Shown here in pieces: positions 54,410-64,000 of a stretch of 64,000 bases of DNA. Numbering within the stretch: the stretch's first letter is position 1; every line of letters starts with the position of its first letter. The DNA is from Rothia mucilaginosa (GTDB lineage Bacteria > Actinomycetota > Actinomycetes > Actinomycetales > Micrococcaceae): assembly GCF_901875305.1 (NCBI RefSeq), contig NZ_CABFLY010000003.1:248001-312000 (forward strand), given 5' to 3'. A program made the position numbers and the translations under genes. Below the pieces are notes generated by a model that was not told the DNA's origin, did not search any database, and worked only from the letters and a program-made list of their open reading frames with translations.

Positions 54410-57400
54410 ATGGCTCCACGGACCACGAAGGGTCGTAGTACGACCGCTAAGTCAAAGAAAACCACCCGCAAGCGCACCACCTCCTCGAGGGGCGGTGCCC
54501 GTCGCGGTGCCGAGGCGACGAATCCTATCGCCGGCGCCATTGCCTCCGTCTGGCTGAGTATAGCTCATGCCATTGGCGGGGCGGTGCGTTCGATCGGCAC
54601 GGCACGCACCGACCTGGAACCCGAACAGCGTCGTGACGGCGGAGCACTTGTACTGCTGCTCTTCGGCCTGATCAGTGCTGGCGTTGAGTGGTACAACTGG
54701 CGCGCCCACACCTCTCTCGGCCTGTTGCGCGCACCTTTGGACGCCTGGCACACGATGCTCGGCGGTATCTTCGGTCAGGGCGCTTTGCTGATTCCGGTGC
54801 TCAGCTTTGTGCTCGCCTGGTGCGTCTTCCGGAGCCCCGACCAGGTCAAACGTAATAACCGGGTGACTTTGGGGTCTCTGCTTCTGCTGATTGCCACCTC
54901 CCTCTTCTTCGCCCGTCATGCTGGGCACCCGACCTTCGCGGACGGTTTCGAGGCCGTATGGGCCGGAGGTGGCGTCACGGGAGTAATCCTCGGTACCCCC
55001 ATCGTTCGTCTGAGCGGGGGTATTACGGCGGTGGAGATCCTGATTCACCTGTTGCTGGCGCTCGCCGGGCTGATGGTCATGACCAACACCCCAATCCGCC
55101 AGGTTGTGCCTCGCACCCTGTACCTGGTGGGTCTGGCCCTGGGCGAGAAGCCCAACGGCACCACCCGTGAGCGCTCCTCTTCGGATGATGCAACCCAGAC
55201 CGTGGATCTGAACGCCGAGGAACACGACCGTAGCTACCTGTACGGTGACGACGAAAAGCCGGTCCGATCCTCTTCTGCGGGCGGTGGCCTGATGGCGCGT
55301 CTGCGCGGCTGGTTGGGCTTTGGTGTTTCCAAGGGCGACGACGGCCCTCTCGACGAGTACGCCGGTGACGAGGCCTTCGTGAACGCTGTGGTGGACGACG
55401 CCCACCCCGAGACCACCCAGATGCCCGTGCAGCCCGCCACCTCCGCTCCGGGCGCTCGTACCGGCTCCAAGCCGAACCGCCTGAGCCGTCTGCCTGGTCG
55501 TCTGAACCAGGCTCCTGCCGCGGCTTCGAACGGTCCCGATCTCTTTGACGTGGAGGCCTCTCAGGCTCCCGCCGCCCGCCTGGAACAGGTGCAGCGTGCG
55601 GCGGTGGCGCACGGCCGCATCCCGGGGGAGGAGCCTCTCTTCGATGTTGAGGCCTACGACGGTTTCAGCGCCGACTCCTCGCAACAGACTCCCTCCGAGT
55701 CCACCCCGCAGACCAGGCCCCACGACGTGGTTCCGACCGCGGGTGCATCCGCTCAGGAGGCCGGCCGAGGTGCTACCGCGGATCAAGCCCCGATTCCGAC
55801 CCGCATGCATTCGGCGGGCGCGCACCAGAGTGCGAGCGAGGGCGCGTCGCAGCAAGCGGCACGTCCCGCTGGCGGTCTATCCCGCTCCCTGCAGAACAAC
55901 ACCCAGACCGCGACCACCGAGCAGGCCCGCGGCGAGCAGGTCGTGCAGTCCTCCCGCGGCGCCTACGTGCTGCCTTCGGAGGAGATGCTGGTTTCCGGCC
56001 CGCCCGCCAAGGAATCCTCCGAGGTTAACGAGCACGTGGTCGAGGCCCTCACCAGCGTGCTGGAGCAGTTCAAGGTGGATGCCCACGTGACCGGCTTCTC
56101 GCGCGGACCGACCGTGACCCGCTACGAGATTGAGCTGGGGCCGGCCACGAAGGTGGAGCGTGTGACGGCGCTGAGCAAGAACATCGCCTACGCGGTGGCC
56201 AGCCCGGATGTTCGTATTCTGTCCCCGATTCCGGGTAAGTCCGCGATTGGTATTGAGATTCCGAATACGGACCGTGAGACCGTTGCCCTGGGCGACGTGC
56301 TGCGTTCCCCGCAGGCCCACGCGAACCACCACCCGATGGTCATGGGCGTGGGTAAGGACGTTGAGGGCGGCTTCGTGTTGGCCAACCTGGCCAAGATGCC
56401 GCATATGCTGGTTGCCGGTGCGACCGGTGCCGGTAAGTCTTCGTTCGTGAACTCGATGATTACCTCGATTCTGATGCGCGCAACCCCCGACCAGGTACGC
56501 CTGGTGATGGTCGACCCCAAGCGCGTGGAGCTGACCGCCTACGAGGGTATTCCGCACCTGATTACGCCCATCATCACGAACCCGAAGAAGGCCGCCGAGG
56601 CCCTGCAGTGGGTGGTTCGCGAGATGGACGCCCGCTACGATGACCTTGCCCACTACGGCTACAAGCACGTGGACGATTTCAACAAGGCGGTGCGCGAGGG
56701 TAAGGTTCAGCCGGAGCCCGGTAGCAAGCGCACGATTCACGAGTACCCGTACCTGCTGGTGATTGTGGACGAGCTGGCCGACCTGATGATGGTCGCTCCG
56801 CGTGACGTGGAAGAGGCCATCGTGCGTATCACGCAGCTGGCGCGTGCGGCGGGTATTCACCTGGTGCTGGCGACCCAGCGTCCGTCGGTGGATGTGGTGA
56901 CCGGTCTGATTAAGGCGAACGTTCCGTCCCGTATGGCGTTTGCGACTTCTTCGGTCACTGACTCCCGTGTGGTGCTGGATCAGCCTGGCGCCGAGAAGCT
57001 GATTGGTCAGGGTGACGCGCTCTTCCTGCCGATGGGCGCTTCGAAGCCGATGCGTGTTCAGGGTGCGTGGGTGTCTGAGTCTGAGATTCACGCTGTGGTT
57101 GAGCACGTGAAGAAGCAGGCCCCGACCATCTACCGCGAGGATGTGATGGTGTCTGCCGCGAAGAAGCAGATTGATGAGGAAATCGGCGATGACCTCGATG
57201 ATCTGTTGCAGGCGGCCGAGATTGTGATTACCACGCAGTTCGGTTCGACCTCGATGCTACAGCGTAAGCTGCGCATGGGCTTCGCGAAGGCCGGCCGCAT
57301 CATGGACCTGCTGGAGTCGCAGGGAGTAGTGGGCCCTTCGGAGGGTTCGAAGGCCCGCGAGGTGCTGGTCCGCCCGGATGACCTACAGGCGACCTTGGCA

Positions 57401-57535
57401 CGTATTCGCGGTGAGGAGCCACCGGCGGCCGACCCGTACGCGAACGCGGTGGGCCCGGGGGAGCCCGTCACGGATTATTACGACGAATCCGATGACGAGG
57501 GTTCGGAGGACGCCTGGCAGCTGACGGGCCGCTAG
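54410..57535 (+). CDS. ftsK: DNA translocase FtsK/SpoIIIE
   Basis: This 1041-residue septal ATPase pumps chromosomal DNA during division. After a basic N-terminus come four membrane helices between about residues 75 and 235. A long acidic, Pro/Gln/Ser-rich linker spans about 240-520. The motor has the Walker [17 protein letters not shown] near residues 668-683, [16 protein letters not shown], and the Walker [17 protein letters not shown]. The C-terminal gamma winged helix that reads KOPS sites is complete, [19 protein letters not shown]. There is no ribosome site at good distance before ATG 54410. The 54150-54409 gap has a duplicated tgaaacgggtt and no gene. Confidence 0.95.
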   Translation: MAPRTTKGRSTTAKSKKTTRKRTTSSRGGARRGAEATNPIAGAIASVWLSIAHAIGGAVRSIGTARTDLEPEQRRDGGALVLLLFGLISAGVEWYNWRAHTSLGLLRAPLDAWHTMLGGIFGQGALLIPVLSFVLAWCVFRSPDQVKRNNRVTLGSLLLLIATSLFFARHAGHPTFADGFEAVWAGGGVTGVILGTPIVRLSGGITAVEILIHLLLALAGLMVMTNTPIRQVVPRTLYLVGLALGEKPNGTTRERSSSDDATQTVDLNAEEHDRSYLYGDDEKPVRSSSAGGGLMARLRGWLGFGVSKGDDGPLDEYAGDEAFVNAVVDDAHPETTQMPVQPATSAPGARTGSKPNRLSRLPGRLNQAPAAASNGPDLFDVEASQAPAARLEQVQRAAVAHGRIPGEEPLFDVEAYDGFSADSSQQTPSESTPQTRPHDVVPTAGASAQEAGRGATADQAPIPTRMHSAGAHQSASEGASQQAARPAGGLSRSLQNNTQTATTEQARGEQVVQSSRGAYVLPSEEMLVSGPPAKESSEVNEHVVEALTSVLEQFKVDAHVTGFSRGPTVTRYEIELGPATKVERVTALSKNIAYAVASPDVRILSPIPGKSAIGIEIPNTDRETVALGDVLRSPQAHANHHPMVMGVGKDVEGGFVLANLAKMPHMLVAGATGAGKSSFVNSMITSILMRATPDQVRLVMVDPKRVELTAYEGIPHLITPIITNPKKAAEALQWVVREMDARYDDLAHYGYKHVDDFNKAVREGKVQPEPGSKRTIHEYPYLLVIVDELADLMMVAPRDVEEAIVRITQLARAAGIHLVLATQRPSVDVVTGLIKANVPSRMAFATSSVTDSRVVLDQPGAEKLIGQGDALFLPMGASKPMRVQGAWVSESEIHAVVEHVKKQAPTIYREDVMVSAAKKQIDEEIGDDLDDLLQAAEIVITTQFGSTSMLQRKLRMGFAKAGRIMDLLESQGVVGPSEGSKAREVLVRPDDLQATLARIRGEEPPAADPYANAVGPGEPVTDYYDESDDEGSEDAWQLTGR

Positions 57536-57555
57536 GCTCACGCGTTATCCACAAG

Positions 57556-57612
57556 CGCCCCGTACGTTCGGCGGTGCCCGATGAGGCACCCGTATAATGG
57601 ACGTACGGGGCG
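57556..57612 (+). promoter_or_regulatory. Cruciform-like hairpin carrying a TATAAT box, before pgsA
   Basis: The arms cgccccgtacgt (57556-57567) and acgtacggggcg (57601-57612) pair perfectly, and an inner hairpin ggtgcc/ggcacc lies at 57573-57590. A consensus TATAAT sits at 57593-57598. The hairpin may end ftsK transcription while the box starts pgsA, with the start site inside the right arm. Confidence 0.5.
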
Positions 57613-57748
57613 TTTGTGCGTTCCCGATACCCTTCAGTGCCGCTATCTGACGGGGCTGTGCTCGCGCTTCGCGCGGTGTATGGCCCGCCTCGAACGAACC
57701 CATGACATCGGGCTCACCCGCCGAGCCCGCCGACTCTAAGGAGCACCC

Positions 57749-58405
57749 ATGAGCGACGCTCACACCCCAGCCCCCACCGATGAGGTCCGGGTGGTGCAGC
57801 CTCGCACGTCGAATTGGAACGTTCCGAACGTGCTGACGGTTCTGCGCATTATCGCGGTGCCCTTCTTTATCGTGGCGCTGGTTAGCGGCGGTACTTTCGG
57901 CGCCGATGACCCGACCCACCGCTGGCTGGCGTGGATTATTTTTATTCTTGCCATGCTCACGGACTGGGCCGATGGCTATCTGGCGCGTTCCCGCAACCTC
58001 ATCACGAGCTTCGGCAAGATTGCCGACCCGATTGCCGATAAGTTCCTGACCGGCGCCGCGTTCATTGTGCTTTCGGCTATGGGCGAGCTGTGGTGGTGGG
58101 TGACCATCGTAATTCTGTTGCGTGAGTGGGGCATTACGGTGATGCGCCTGTTCGTCATCAAGTACGGCGTCATGGCTGCTAGTAAGGGCGGCAAAATCAA
58201 GACGGTGCTGCAGACCGTGGCGCTGGTGCTGATGCTCCTGCCGCTGGGCCAGCTGGGCTTGGGCTGGCTGGTGCCGGGCTGGGTGCTGATGGGTGCGGTT
58301 ACAGCGATTACCGTGTGGACCGGCCTGGTGTATGTGCGCGATGCCTACAACCTGCGCCGCACCTGGCTGCAGAACCAGGCCGCGCAGAAACAGCGCGCTC
58401 AATAG
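57749..58405 (+). CDS. pgsA: CDP-diacylglycerol-glycerol-3-phosphate 3-phosphatidyltransferase
   Basis: This 218-residue membrane enzyme makes phosphatidylglycerophosphate. The CDP-alcohol motif is complete: Asp72, Asp75, Gly76, Ala79, Arg80, Gly89, Asp93 and Asp97 within DWADGYLARSRN and FGKIADPIADK. About five helices follow. It uses the CDP-DAG made by CdsA. ATG 57749 has a TAAGGAGC site. The downstream genes cinA, clgR, DUF3046 and recA are in the usual actinobacterial order. Confidence 0.93.
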   Translation: MSDAHTPAPTDEVRVVQPRTSNWNVPNVLTVLRIIAVPFFIVALVSGGTFGADDPTHRWLAWIIFILAMLTDWADGYLARSRNLITSFGKIADPIADKFLTGAAFIVLSAMGELWWWVTIVILLREWGITVMRLFVIKYGVMAASKGGKIKTVLQTVALVLMLLPLGQLGLGWLVPGWVLMGAVTAITVWTGLVYVRDAYNLRRTWLQNQAAQKQRAQ

Positions 58406-58551
58406 GCGTTGATGGGGGAGCGGCCCGTGCCGCTCCCCCGAACTGTATCCGGGGCGAGCGGTGGCGGCGCTCGAACACCGGGGCGCTCGTGGAAGAAGCG
58501 GGTGCGTGAACGGGCGGTCGGGTCGTTCCGGCCGCCGGGAAAGGATGAATC

Positions 58552-59142
58552 ATGGTTCCTCTTCTGAACGAAGGCGGTCAGCCGGCTTCGCCCGAGCTGG
58601 CGCGCGCCGAGGTTTTTTCGGGTACCCCGCAGGCGGCGGCTCTGCTGCTGCGCGATGCGGTGCGCTCGTGCGCATCCCAGGAACGTCCGGTGCAGGTGGC
58701 CACGGCTGAGTCGCTGACCGGCGGGGACGTGGGTGGCGCGATTTGCACGGTGCCCGGCGCCTCGGCCTACTACCGCGGCGGCGTGATTTCTTACGCCTAT
58801 GAGGTGAAGGCGCGGGTGCTGGGCGTGGATGCTCAGCTGCTTGCGACCGAGGGCGCGGTGAACCCGGAGGTGGCGGCCCAGATGGCGGCCGGTGCGGCGC
58901 GGGTGTGCGGTGCCGATTACGCGGTGTCGACCACGGGCGTGGCGGGGCCCGACCCGGCGGACGGCCAGCCGGTGGGCACCGTGTTTATCGGGGTGCACGC
59001 CCCGGGCGGCTGCGAGGTGTTCGAACGTCACTACGACGGCGATCGCGCTCAGGTTCGCGCGGCGGCCTCCGCGGATGCGATTGCGCTGCTGGCTCGCGCG
59101 GTACGGGGGAGCGCCTCGGGCTCTCTGAGGGAGAGCCTCTAA
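58552..59142 (+). CDS. CinA-family protein (nicotinamide-nucleotide amidohydrolase type)
   Basis: This 196-residue protein consists of only the CinA C-terminal domain: VATAESLTGGDVGGAICTVPGASAYYRGGVISYA, here in parts as TAESLTGGDVG and YYRGGVISYAYEVK, then VSTTGVAGPDPADGQPVGTVFIG. That domain deamidates NMN to nicotinate mononucleotide (PncC) in other bacteria. The first 30 residues are a short extension. It is conserved next to recA in many bacteria, with a competence/DNA-damage link of unclear meaning. ATG 58552 has a GAAAGGAT site. Confidence 0.9.
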   Translation: MVPLLNEGGQPASPELARAEVFSGTPQAAALLLRDAVRSCASQERPVQVATAESLTGGDVGGAICTVPGASAYYRGGVISYAYEVKARVLGVDAQLLATEGAVNPEVAAQMAAGAARVCGADYAVSTTGVAGPDPADGQPVGTVFIGVHAPGGCEVFERHYDGDRAQVRAAASADAIALLARAVRGSASGSLRESL

Positions 59143-59479
59143 GGTTCGACTCTGCAAACGGCTCTGTGACATGGCCCTGTGACATGACCCTGTAGTAGCC
59201 CGGCGGCGCGCAAGGTGACTGGTGCGGTGCCCGTGAAGCTTCGGGGAAAAGCATGGGGGAGGACTCGGGGAAAATATTTTACGTTTCAAAGAATTTCCCA
59301 GTCTTCTCCCAGCTTCAAGGGAATAAACACATAGCTTGGTCTGTTTGAATAGATACGAGCCTGAAGAAGATGACGAAAATAGCGAGTTTTGTAGCTCGCA
59401 TCCTAAAAATCGGTTAGGCTTAACTCTGTACAGTCCCGCGCGTCGGGAAGACCTACTCAGGAAAGTGATAAAGAAGCTC
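59143..59479. other. 337-base gap between the cinA-like gene and clgR
   Basis: A tandem duplication of ctgtgacatggccc (59164-59191, one base different) lies near the left end. The right two-thirds is AT-rich, with TTGGTC (59336) and several TA-rich boxes that could form the clgR promoter. No separate gene is supported. Confidence 0.4.
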
Positions 59480-59884
59480 ATGGCTAAGCAGCGCGTATCA
59501 ATCAACGGTATTACGAAGTGGAAGGAAATTGACGAGACCCCTCAGCAGGTGGCCCCGGTCGTTGAGGAAGCACGAGTTGTTCCCCTCCGCCAGGCCATCG
59601 GTGAGGTTCTTCGCGATGTCCGTCAGCGTCAGGGTCGCACTCTGCGAGAGGTTTCGCAGCGTGCCCGTGTTTCCCTCGGTTACCTGAGTGAAGTGGAGCG
59701 CGGTCAGAAGGAAGCTTCCTCCGAGTTGCTGGCCTGGATTTGCCAGGCTCTGGACATCCCGATGTCCCAGATGTTGCGCGAGGTTGCCGATCGTATGGCC
59801 GTCGCTGAGGGCGTTCAGATTCCGGATACCGTTCCGGCTGAGCTGTCCGAGCGCTACAAGAACGACTACTACGTCTCCCTCTAA
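59480..59884 (+). CDS. clgR: XRE-family regulator, ClgR-like
   Basis: This is a 134-residue DNA-binding protein. Residues about 38-95 are a Cro/C1-type helix-turn-helix: [21 protein letters not shown] then [20 protein letters not shown]. The recognition-helix stretch [17 protein letters not shown] is typical of ClgR, the activator of clp protease and, in corynebacteria, of some DNA-repair genes. The position between cinA and recA is also that of clgR. I chose ATG 59480 with AAGAAG upstream; the open frame from 59336 contains unlikely coding. Confidence 0.88.
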   Translation: MAKQRVSINGITKWKEIDETPQQVAPVVEEARVVPLRQAIGEVLRDVRQRQGRTLREVSQRARVSLGYLSEVERGQKEASSELLAWICQALDIPMSQMLREVADRMAVAEGVQIPDTVPAELSERYKNDYYVSL

Positions 59885-59920
59885 GACGTGAGGGTGCGGG
59901 AGCACCGCACCGCTATTGGG

Positions 59921-59957
59921 CCGATGCCGTACACCCCGAACGGGTGTGCGGCATCGG
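59921..59957 (+). terminator. Terminator after clgR
   Basis: The arms ccgatgccgtacaccc and gggtgtgcggcatcgg form a 16-bp stem with one G-T, followed by ttctttg. Confidence 0.8.
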
Positions 59958-60068
59958 TTCTTTGTCGGGCGTGTGACGAGACGGAATTGTGAGAATGGAG
60001 AGTCCGGGGTGGGTGCTCCGCAGGTGGGCGCGGGCGCTTTGCCGCTGGGTGAGATGAAGGAGGATGCG

Positions 60069-60290
60069 ATGAAGCTGAGCGAGTTTTGGGCGCTCATGGA
60101 GCACGAATTTGGTGCTGGGTACGCCCCGGTGCTGGCCCGGGATTTGGTGCTGGGATCCCTGGGCCACCGGACGGCGGCCGAGGCGCTGGATGCCGGAGTC
60201 AATCCGAAGACGGTCTGGTTTGCCGTCTGTGAGGAACAGGAGATTCCGCAGGAACGCCGCTGGGGTCCGGATAAGGAGCCGTTGTGTTAG
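60069..60290 (+). CDS. DUF3046 protein
   Basis: This 73-residue protein matches the DUF3046 pattern throughout: MKLSEFWALMEHEFGAGYAP, ARDLVLGSLGHRTAAEALDAG and CEEQEIPQERRWG. The family is of unknown function and nearly always lies just upstream of recA in actinobacteria. ATG 60069 with GAAGGAGG upstream is the natural start; an ATG at 60054 is the alternative. A small gene easily missed by length cut-offs. Confidence 0.88.
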   Translation: MKLSEFWALMEHEFGAGYAPVLARDLVLGSLGHRTAAEALDAGVNPKTVWFAVCEEQEIPQERRWGPDKEPLC

Positions 60291-60417
60291 CTCGGTGAGT
60301 GCCGGGGCGCGGTGGAGATGTCACGGGGACGGACTGCGGGGAGCCGTGGCTGCCGGGTTACGGCGAGCTCCAGAGTCCGGAAGGTGAGCACACGCCGATT
60401 GAGGCGGTCTCGGCGGG

Positions 60418-60530
60418 TTTCGAATATTCGAAAATATTTGCCGAAATTTTATGCGAGGTATTCGAAAATACCTCGTAATTTTGTTCGATTCGTGCTAAAC
60501 TTTTCCACATCGAGAATTTTTCGAAGAATC
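60418..60530 (+). promoter_or_regulatory. AT-rich control region of recA with TTCGAA palindromes
   Basis: The 407-base gap between the DUF3046 gene and recA holds an AT-rich block that stands out in this GC-rich window. It contains the palindrome ttcgaatattcgaa (60419-60432), a perfect 9-bp hairpin cgaggtatt-cgaa-aatacctcg (60454-60475), gttcga at 60483, and ttcgaa again near 60522. Actinobacterial LexA boxes are built from TCGAA and TTCGA half-sites, although the usual spacing is wider than here. TAAACT (60496-60501) may be a -10 and TTGACG (60658) another promoter element. Confidence 0.45.
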
Positions 60531-60697
60531 CTCGGGATTTTTCCACAAATCGTGAAAATGGCCTTATCCTGTCAGGTCGTGACCCTAGAGTAGTCTCAGA
60601 AGGAACCGGCAGGCGAGAAGCCCGGGCGACGAGCCCCGCCGAATCCTAGAAACATTATTGACGTCATCACTGACACCACAAAGAACGAGGTACTAAC

Positions 60698-61804
<1,107 letters not shown>

Positions 61805-61851
61805 ACCCTGGCCCGTCCCCGATAGGATGTGCGGTCCGCTCGACAACGCGT

Positions 61852-61898
61852 GGTAATCGCCGTGCGCTGTGCTTTTCGCACGGTGCGCGGCGATTACC
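61852..61898 (+). terminator. Long hairpin between recA and recX
   Basis: The arms ggtaatcgccgtgcgctgtg and its partner (61852-61872 with 61878-61898) form a 21-bp stem with G-T pairs and a ttttc loop. There is no T-run, so it may only attenuate, giving less recX than recA mRNA. Confidence 0.6.
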
Positions 61899-62004
61899 GT
61901 TTAAGCCGGAACCGGCGGCGGTGCGGCTCGATACAATGGGGGAGCGCCTCCAACCGGAGGCACACGGGCTCCGGTGGGTTAGAAAGAGAGGAGGGGACAG
62001 GCAG

Positions 62005-63765
62005 ATGGAACGAGGCGTATTCGGCCAAGACGAGAACGCGCGCGGCGGCGAGCGTGACGGTATGCGCGAGGACGACGCCGGTTTCGCCGCCCTGGACGCA
62101 ACCGAACCTTTCTTCGGGTCCTCTCCGGCACAGAACCTCGGTGGCGCGGTGTCGGGCACCGACGGCTTTTCAGGGTTTGAATCGGCGGACGGCGGTATCG
62201 CGGCTCACGGAGGCTTTGAACCCCTCACCTTTGAAGCACCCACCGCCCCGGCCGAGCTGGGAGCCTTCGAGGCACTGGCCTTCGAAGCGCCCGCGCCCCT
62301 GGCGGAGCCTACCCTTACCTGGGAGGCGCCTCCTGCTGTTCTGGACTCCGCGCCCGCTGCGCTGCCGCACGAAAAACCTGTATCGAAAAAACCTGTACCA
62401 GAACCATCTGCGTCTAAGGGACACGTACCTACGAAATGGGTGCGGAACAGTGCTACGGATCCGGTAGCCGCTGAGGAGTTCCCGGACTGGCATCCTGCCG
62501 CGCACGGCTTTGTTGAAGAAAGCATCGCCCGCGACCTTGGCGACGACTACCCGGGCTACTTTCCGGTGCCCACGGCGCCCCTCGAACCCGTACCGGGCGG
62601 GGAAGCGGAACAAGGGGCCGAAGGAGCCTCCGAGGGCTCGCCGCGCCGCAGCCTGCGAGTGGACCCGAACTTGCCGGCCGTCTCCATCGATGAAGCTCCC
62701 GTGCGGGCCTTCATGCCGGGAGGCGCAGAACCGCGCCCCATGGCGGCCGGTCGCATGAGCCGGGCCGGTGCCGCATCCATCGGGTCGGGACTTACCGCCG
62801 AAGAAAAAGAAGAAATTGAGAGGCAAGCAGCTCAGCGGGATAAGCAGAAGCAACGCAAGTCTTCGTGTGCCTCCAAGAACACCGACTACAAGCGCGGATT
62901 CCGTCGCATGAGCCCGGCGCAGCGGGAAAAGATGCAGAAGCGCTCGCCCTACGCGCCCGCCTTCGGGGCTCGGAGCGACGACGAGGAAACCCGAAAGAGC
63001 CCCTCGGGCCGCGGCTCGGGGAGCAACCTATTCAGGGAGGGAAGCAACTTGAACGAGAAGCTCACCGCGGCCGAGGAAGCCTTTATTCGAGGCATCGCCG
63101 AGGAAGAGGCGCAGGGCATCGGTAGCGGCAAGCGCCCGGCCGCCCCTCGAGGCTCTCAAGCCTCTGAGGCTCACGCGCCGAGAAACGGCGGGAACGGCTC
63201 CGCGGGGATGGGTGGGCAGCAACCCTCCTGGAAACAGAAGGTGCGTGCCGCCCGCACAGCCGAAGAAGCCGACCCCTACACGCGCGCTAAAACCATCGTG
63301 TACAACCAGTTGGCGTACTCGGCAAAAACCCGAGGTCAGCTGCGTAAGAAACTGCAGGCAGAAGGCTTCGAAGCGGAGCTCATCGAGCCGCTACTCGATA
63401 AGTTCGAGGCGGCAAAACTCATTGACGATGCCGAATACGCCCAAACGTTCGTGGCGCAGAAGAGCCGCACCAAGAAGCTCTCCCGCGCCGCGCTACGCCG
63501 TGAGCTTGCTGAACGCGGGGTGCGCGGTGAAGAAGCTGAGAACGCCCTGGCTCAGCGCACCGACGAGCAGGAACGTGAGGACGCCGCCGAGCTGGTGCGT
63601 AAGAAGCTGTGCCCCGGTATGGATCTGAGCGACCGAGCTGAAAAGGATAGGGTCACCCGCCGACTGCTGGGGATGCTGGCTCGCCGCGGGTACTCCTCCT
63701 CGGTGTCAATGTCGGTGATTCGTGAGGAGCTGGCCGCCTATGGTGCGGAGGACGAGCTCTGGTAG
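62005..63765 (+). CDS. recX: RecX regulatory protein with a very long N-terminal extension
   Basis: This is a 586-residue protein. Only the last 164 residues (from about 423, DPYTRAKTIVYNQLAYSAKT onward) form the RecX three-helix repeats, including LRKKLQAEGFEAELIEPLLD and LSRAALRRELAERGVRGEEA. RecX inhibits or modulates RecA filaments. The first 420 residues are low-complexity and charged: Phe/Glu/Ala/Pro repeats at about 70-130, basic regions at about 270-320. No domain is recognised there. The usual RecX is 150-270 residues. ATG 62005 has AGAGGAGGGG upstream. An in-frame TTG at 63049 with AGGGAGGG seven bases before it could give a 238-residue short form. Confidence 0.88.
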   Translation: MERGVFGQDENARGGERDGMREDDAGFAALDATEPFFGSSPAQNLGGAVSGTDGFSGFESADGGIAAHGGFEPLTFEAPTAPAELGAFEALAFEAPAPLAEPTLTWEAPPAVLDSAPAALPHEKPVSKKPVPEPSASKGHVPTKWVRNSATDPVAAEEFPDWHPAAHGFVEESIARDLGDDYPGYFPVPTAPLEPVPGGEAEQGAEGASEGSPRRSLRVDPNLPAVSIDEAPVRAFMPGGAEPRPMAAGRMSRAGAASIGSGLTAEEKEEIERQAAQRDKQKQRKSSCASKNTDYKRGFRRMSPAQREKMQKRSPYAPAFGARSDDEETRKSPSGRGSGSNLFREGSNLNEKLTAAEEAFIRGIAEEEAQGIGSGKRPAAPRGSQASEAHAPRNGGNGSAGMGGQQPSWKQKVRAARTAEEADPYTRAKTIVYNQLAYSAKTRGQLRKKLQAEGFEAELIEPLLDKFEAAKLIDDAEYAQTFVAQKSRTKKLSRAALRRELAERGVRGEEAENALAQRTDEQEREDAAELVRKKLCPGMDLSDRAEKDRVTRRLLGMLARRGYSSSVSMSVIREELAAYGAEDELW

Positions 63766-63827
63766 AGGCCTTCGATAAGAGATTGGCAGGAGGACTGTGC
63801 GGGTACGCTCCGCGCTATGAGGAACAA

Positions 63828-63872
63828 AAGGGTGAGCCCGCTACAGACATACACTGTGGCGGGCTCACCCTT
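63828..63872. terminator. Terminator after recX, probably bidirectional
   Basis: The arms aagggtgagcccgc and gcgggctcaccctt form a 14-bp perfect stem flanked by an A-run and by tgttcttt. Confidence 0.8.
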
Positions 63873-63921
63873 GTTCTTTCTCAAGCCATAAAGCGCCCTG
63901 TCAAAGGCCTATAGCCGCTCC

Positions 63922-64000
63922 CTACTCGGGTGCGTCCAGACGCTCTGCACATTCGGCGAGCGTTGCATCCTGAGAACCCGAAATCTGCAGGAGCAGGCGC
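63922..64000 (-). CDS. Possible C-terminus of a minus-strand gene
   Basis: Reading leftwards from the right edge, a 25-codon open stretch encodes RLLLQISGSQDATLAECAER then LDAPE and a stop at 63922-63924. Codon use resembles the other genes, and a bidirectional terminator lies just beyond its stop, as expected for convergent genes. It is too short to name. Confidence 0.4.
   Translation of the reverse strand, partial: RLLLQISGSQDATLAECAERLDAPE

Noticed and set aside
60312..60593. 93-codon + ORF in the recA upstream region
   Set aside because: It crosses the AT-rich operator-like block and has rare codons (ATA, AGG, TTA); not a gene.
60659..60666. TGACGTCA palindrome before recA
   Set aside because: An 8-bp palindrome occurs by chance in 64 kb; no second site supports a regulator.

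Overview
The window is a 64 kb stretch of a fairly GC-rich (about 60 % by eye) actinobacterial chromosome. Gene content and order fit the family Micrococcaceae, and protein style plus base composition point to Rothia, most likely close to R. mucilaginosa. That genus call rests on recognition, not a search. Almost every gene is on the + strand. The exceptions are an S4-domain protein, an M23-type protein, an OatA-like acyltransferase and a fragment at the right edge.

Layout. 1-1.2 kb: end of a heavy-metal P-type ATPase, a small Met/His-bearing ORF and a palindromic intergenic repeat. 1.2-7.7 kb: S4 protein, glyS, a GNAT protein, dusB and dnaG. 7.7-11.1 kb: tRNA-Asn followed by scrambled copies of its own 3' end, a Holin-X-like membrane protein, a GT4 glycosyltransferase and tRNA-Met. 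11.3-15.4 kb: a two-gene membrane/lipoprotein unit (LppM-like) and a convergent M23-like protein. 15.9-31.5 kb: the actinobacterial block rpsB-tsf-pyrH-frr-cdsA, a DivIVA-like gene, dxr-rseP-ispG, a GNAT gene, proS-rimP-nusA-ylxR. 31.7-38.5 kb: infB-rbfA-truB, a DUF4345-like gene and ribF. 38.7-42.2 kb: luxS coupled to an MTA/SAH nucleosidase, a 100-residue membrane protein and an amino-acid permease. 42.4-54.1 kb: rpsO-pnp, an M16 peptidase, the OatA-like gene, dapB, a TPR-like membrane protein, dapA, rnj. 54.4-63.8 kb: ftsK-pgsA-cinA-clgR-DUF3046-recA-recX.

How the genes work together. Most are core functions: translation (glyS, proS, infB, rpsB, tsf, frr, rpsO, rimP, rbfA, truB, dusB), RNA turnover (pnp, rnj), replication, recombination and segregation (dnaG, recA, recX, ftsK), MEP isoprenoid synthesis (dxr, ispG), phospholipid synthesis (cdsA, pgsA), lysine/DAP synthesis (dapA, dapB), flavin synthesis (ribF) and the activated methyl cycle/AI-2 route (MTAN, luxS).

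I did not find a clearly new multi-gene system. The most interesting signals are non-coding or architectural: a dispersed palindromic repeat seen twice, tRNA-Asn 3'-end fragments in both orientations, two mutually exclusive hairpins over the infB ribosome-binding site, an AT-rich TTCGAA-studded region before recA, a RecX with a very long N-terminal extension and a possible internal start, and an M23-fold protein whose usual HxH metal site is missing.
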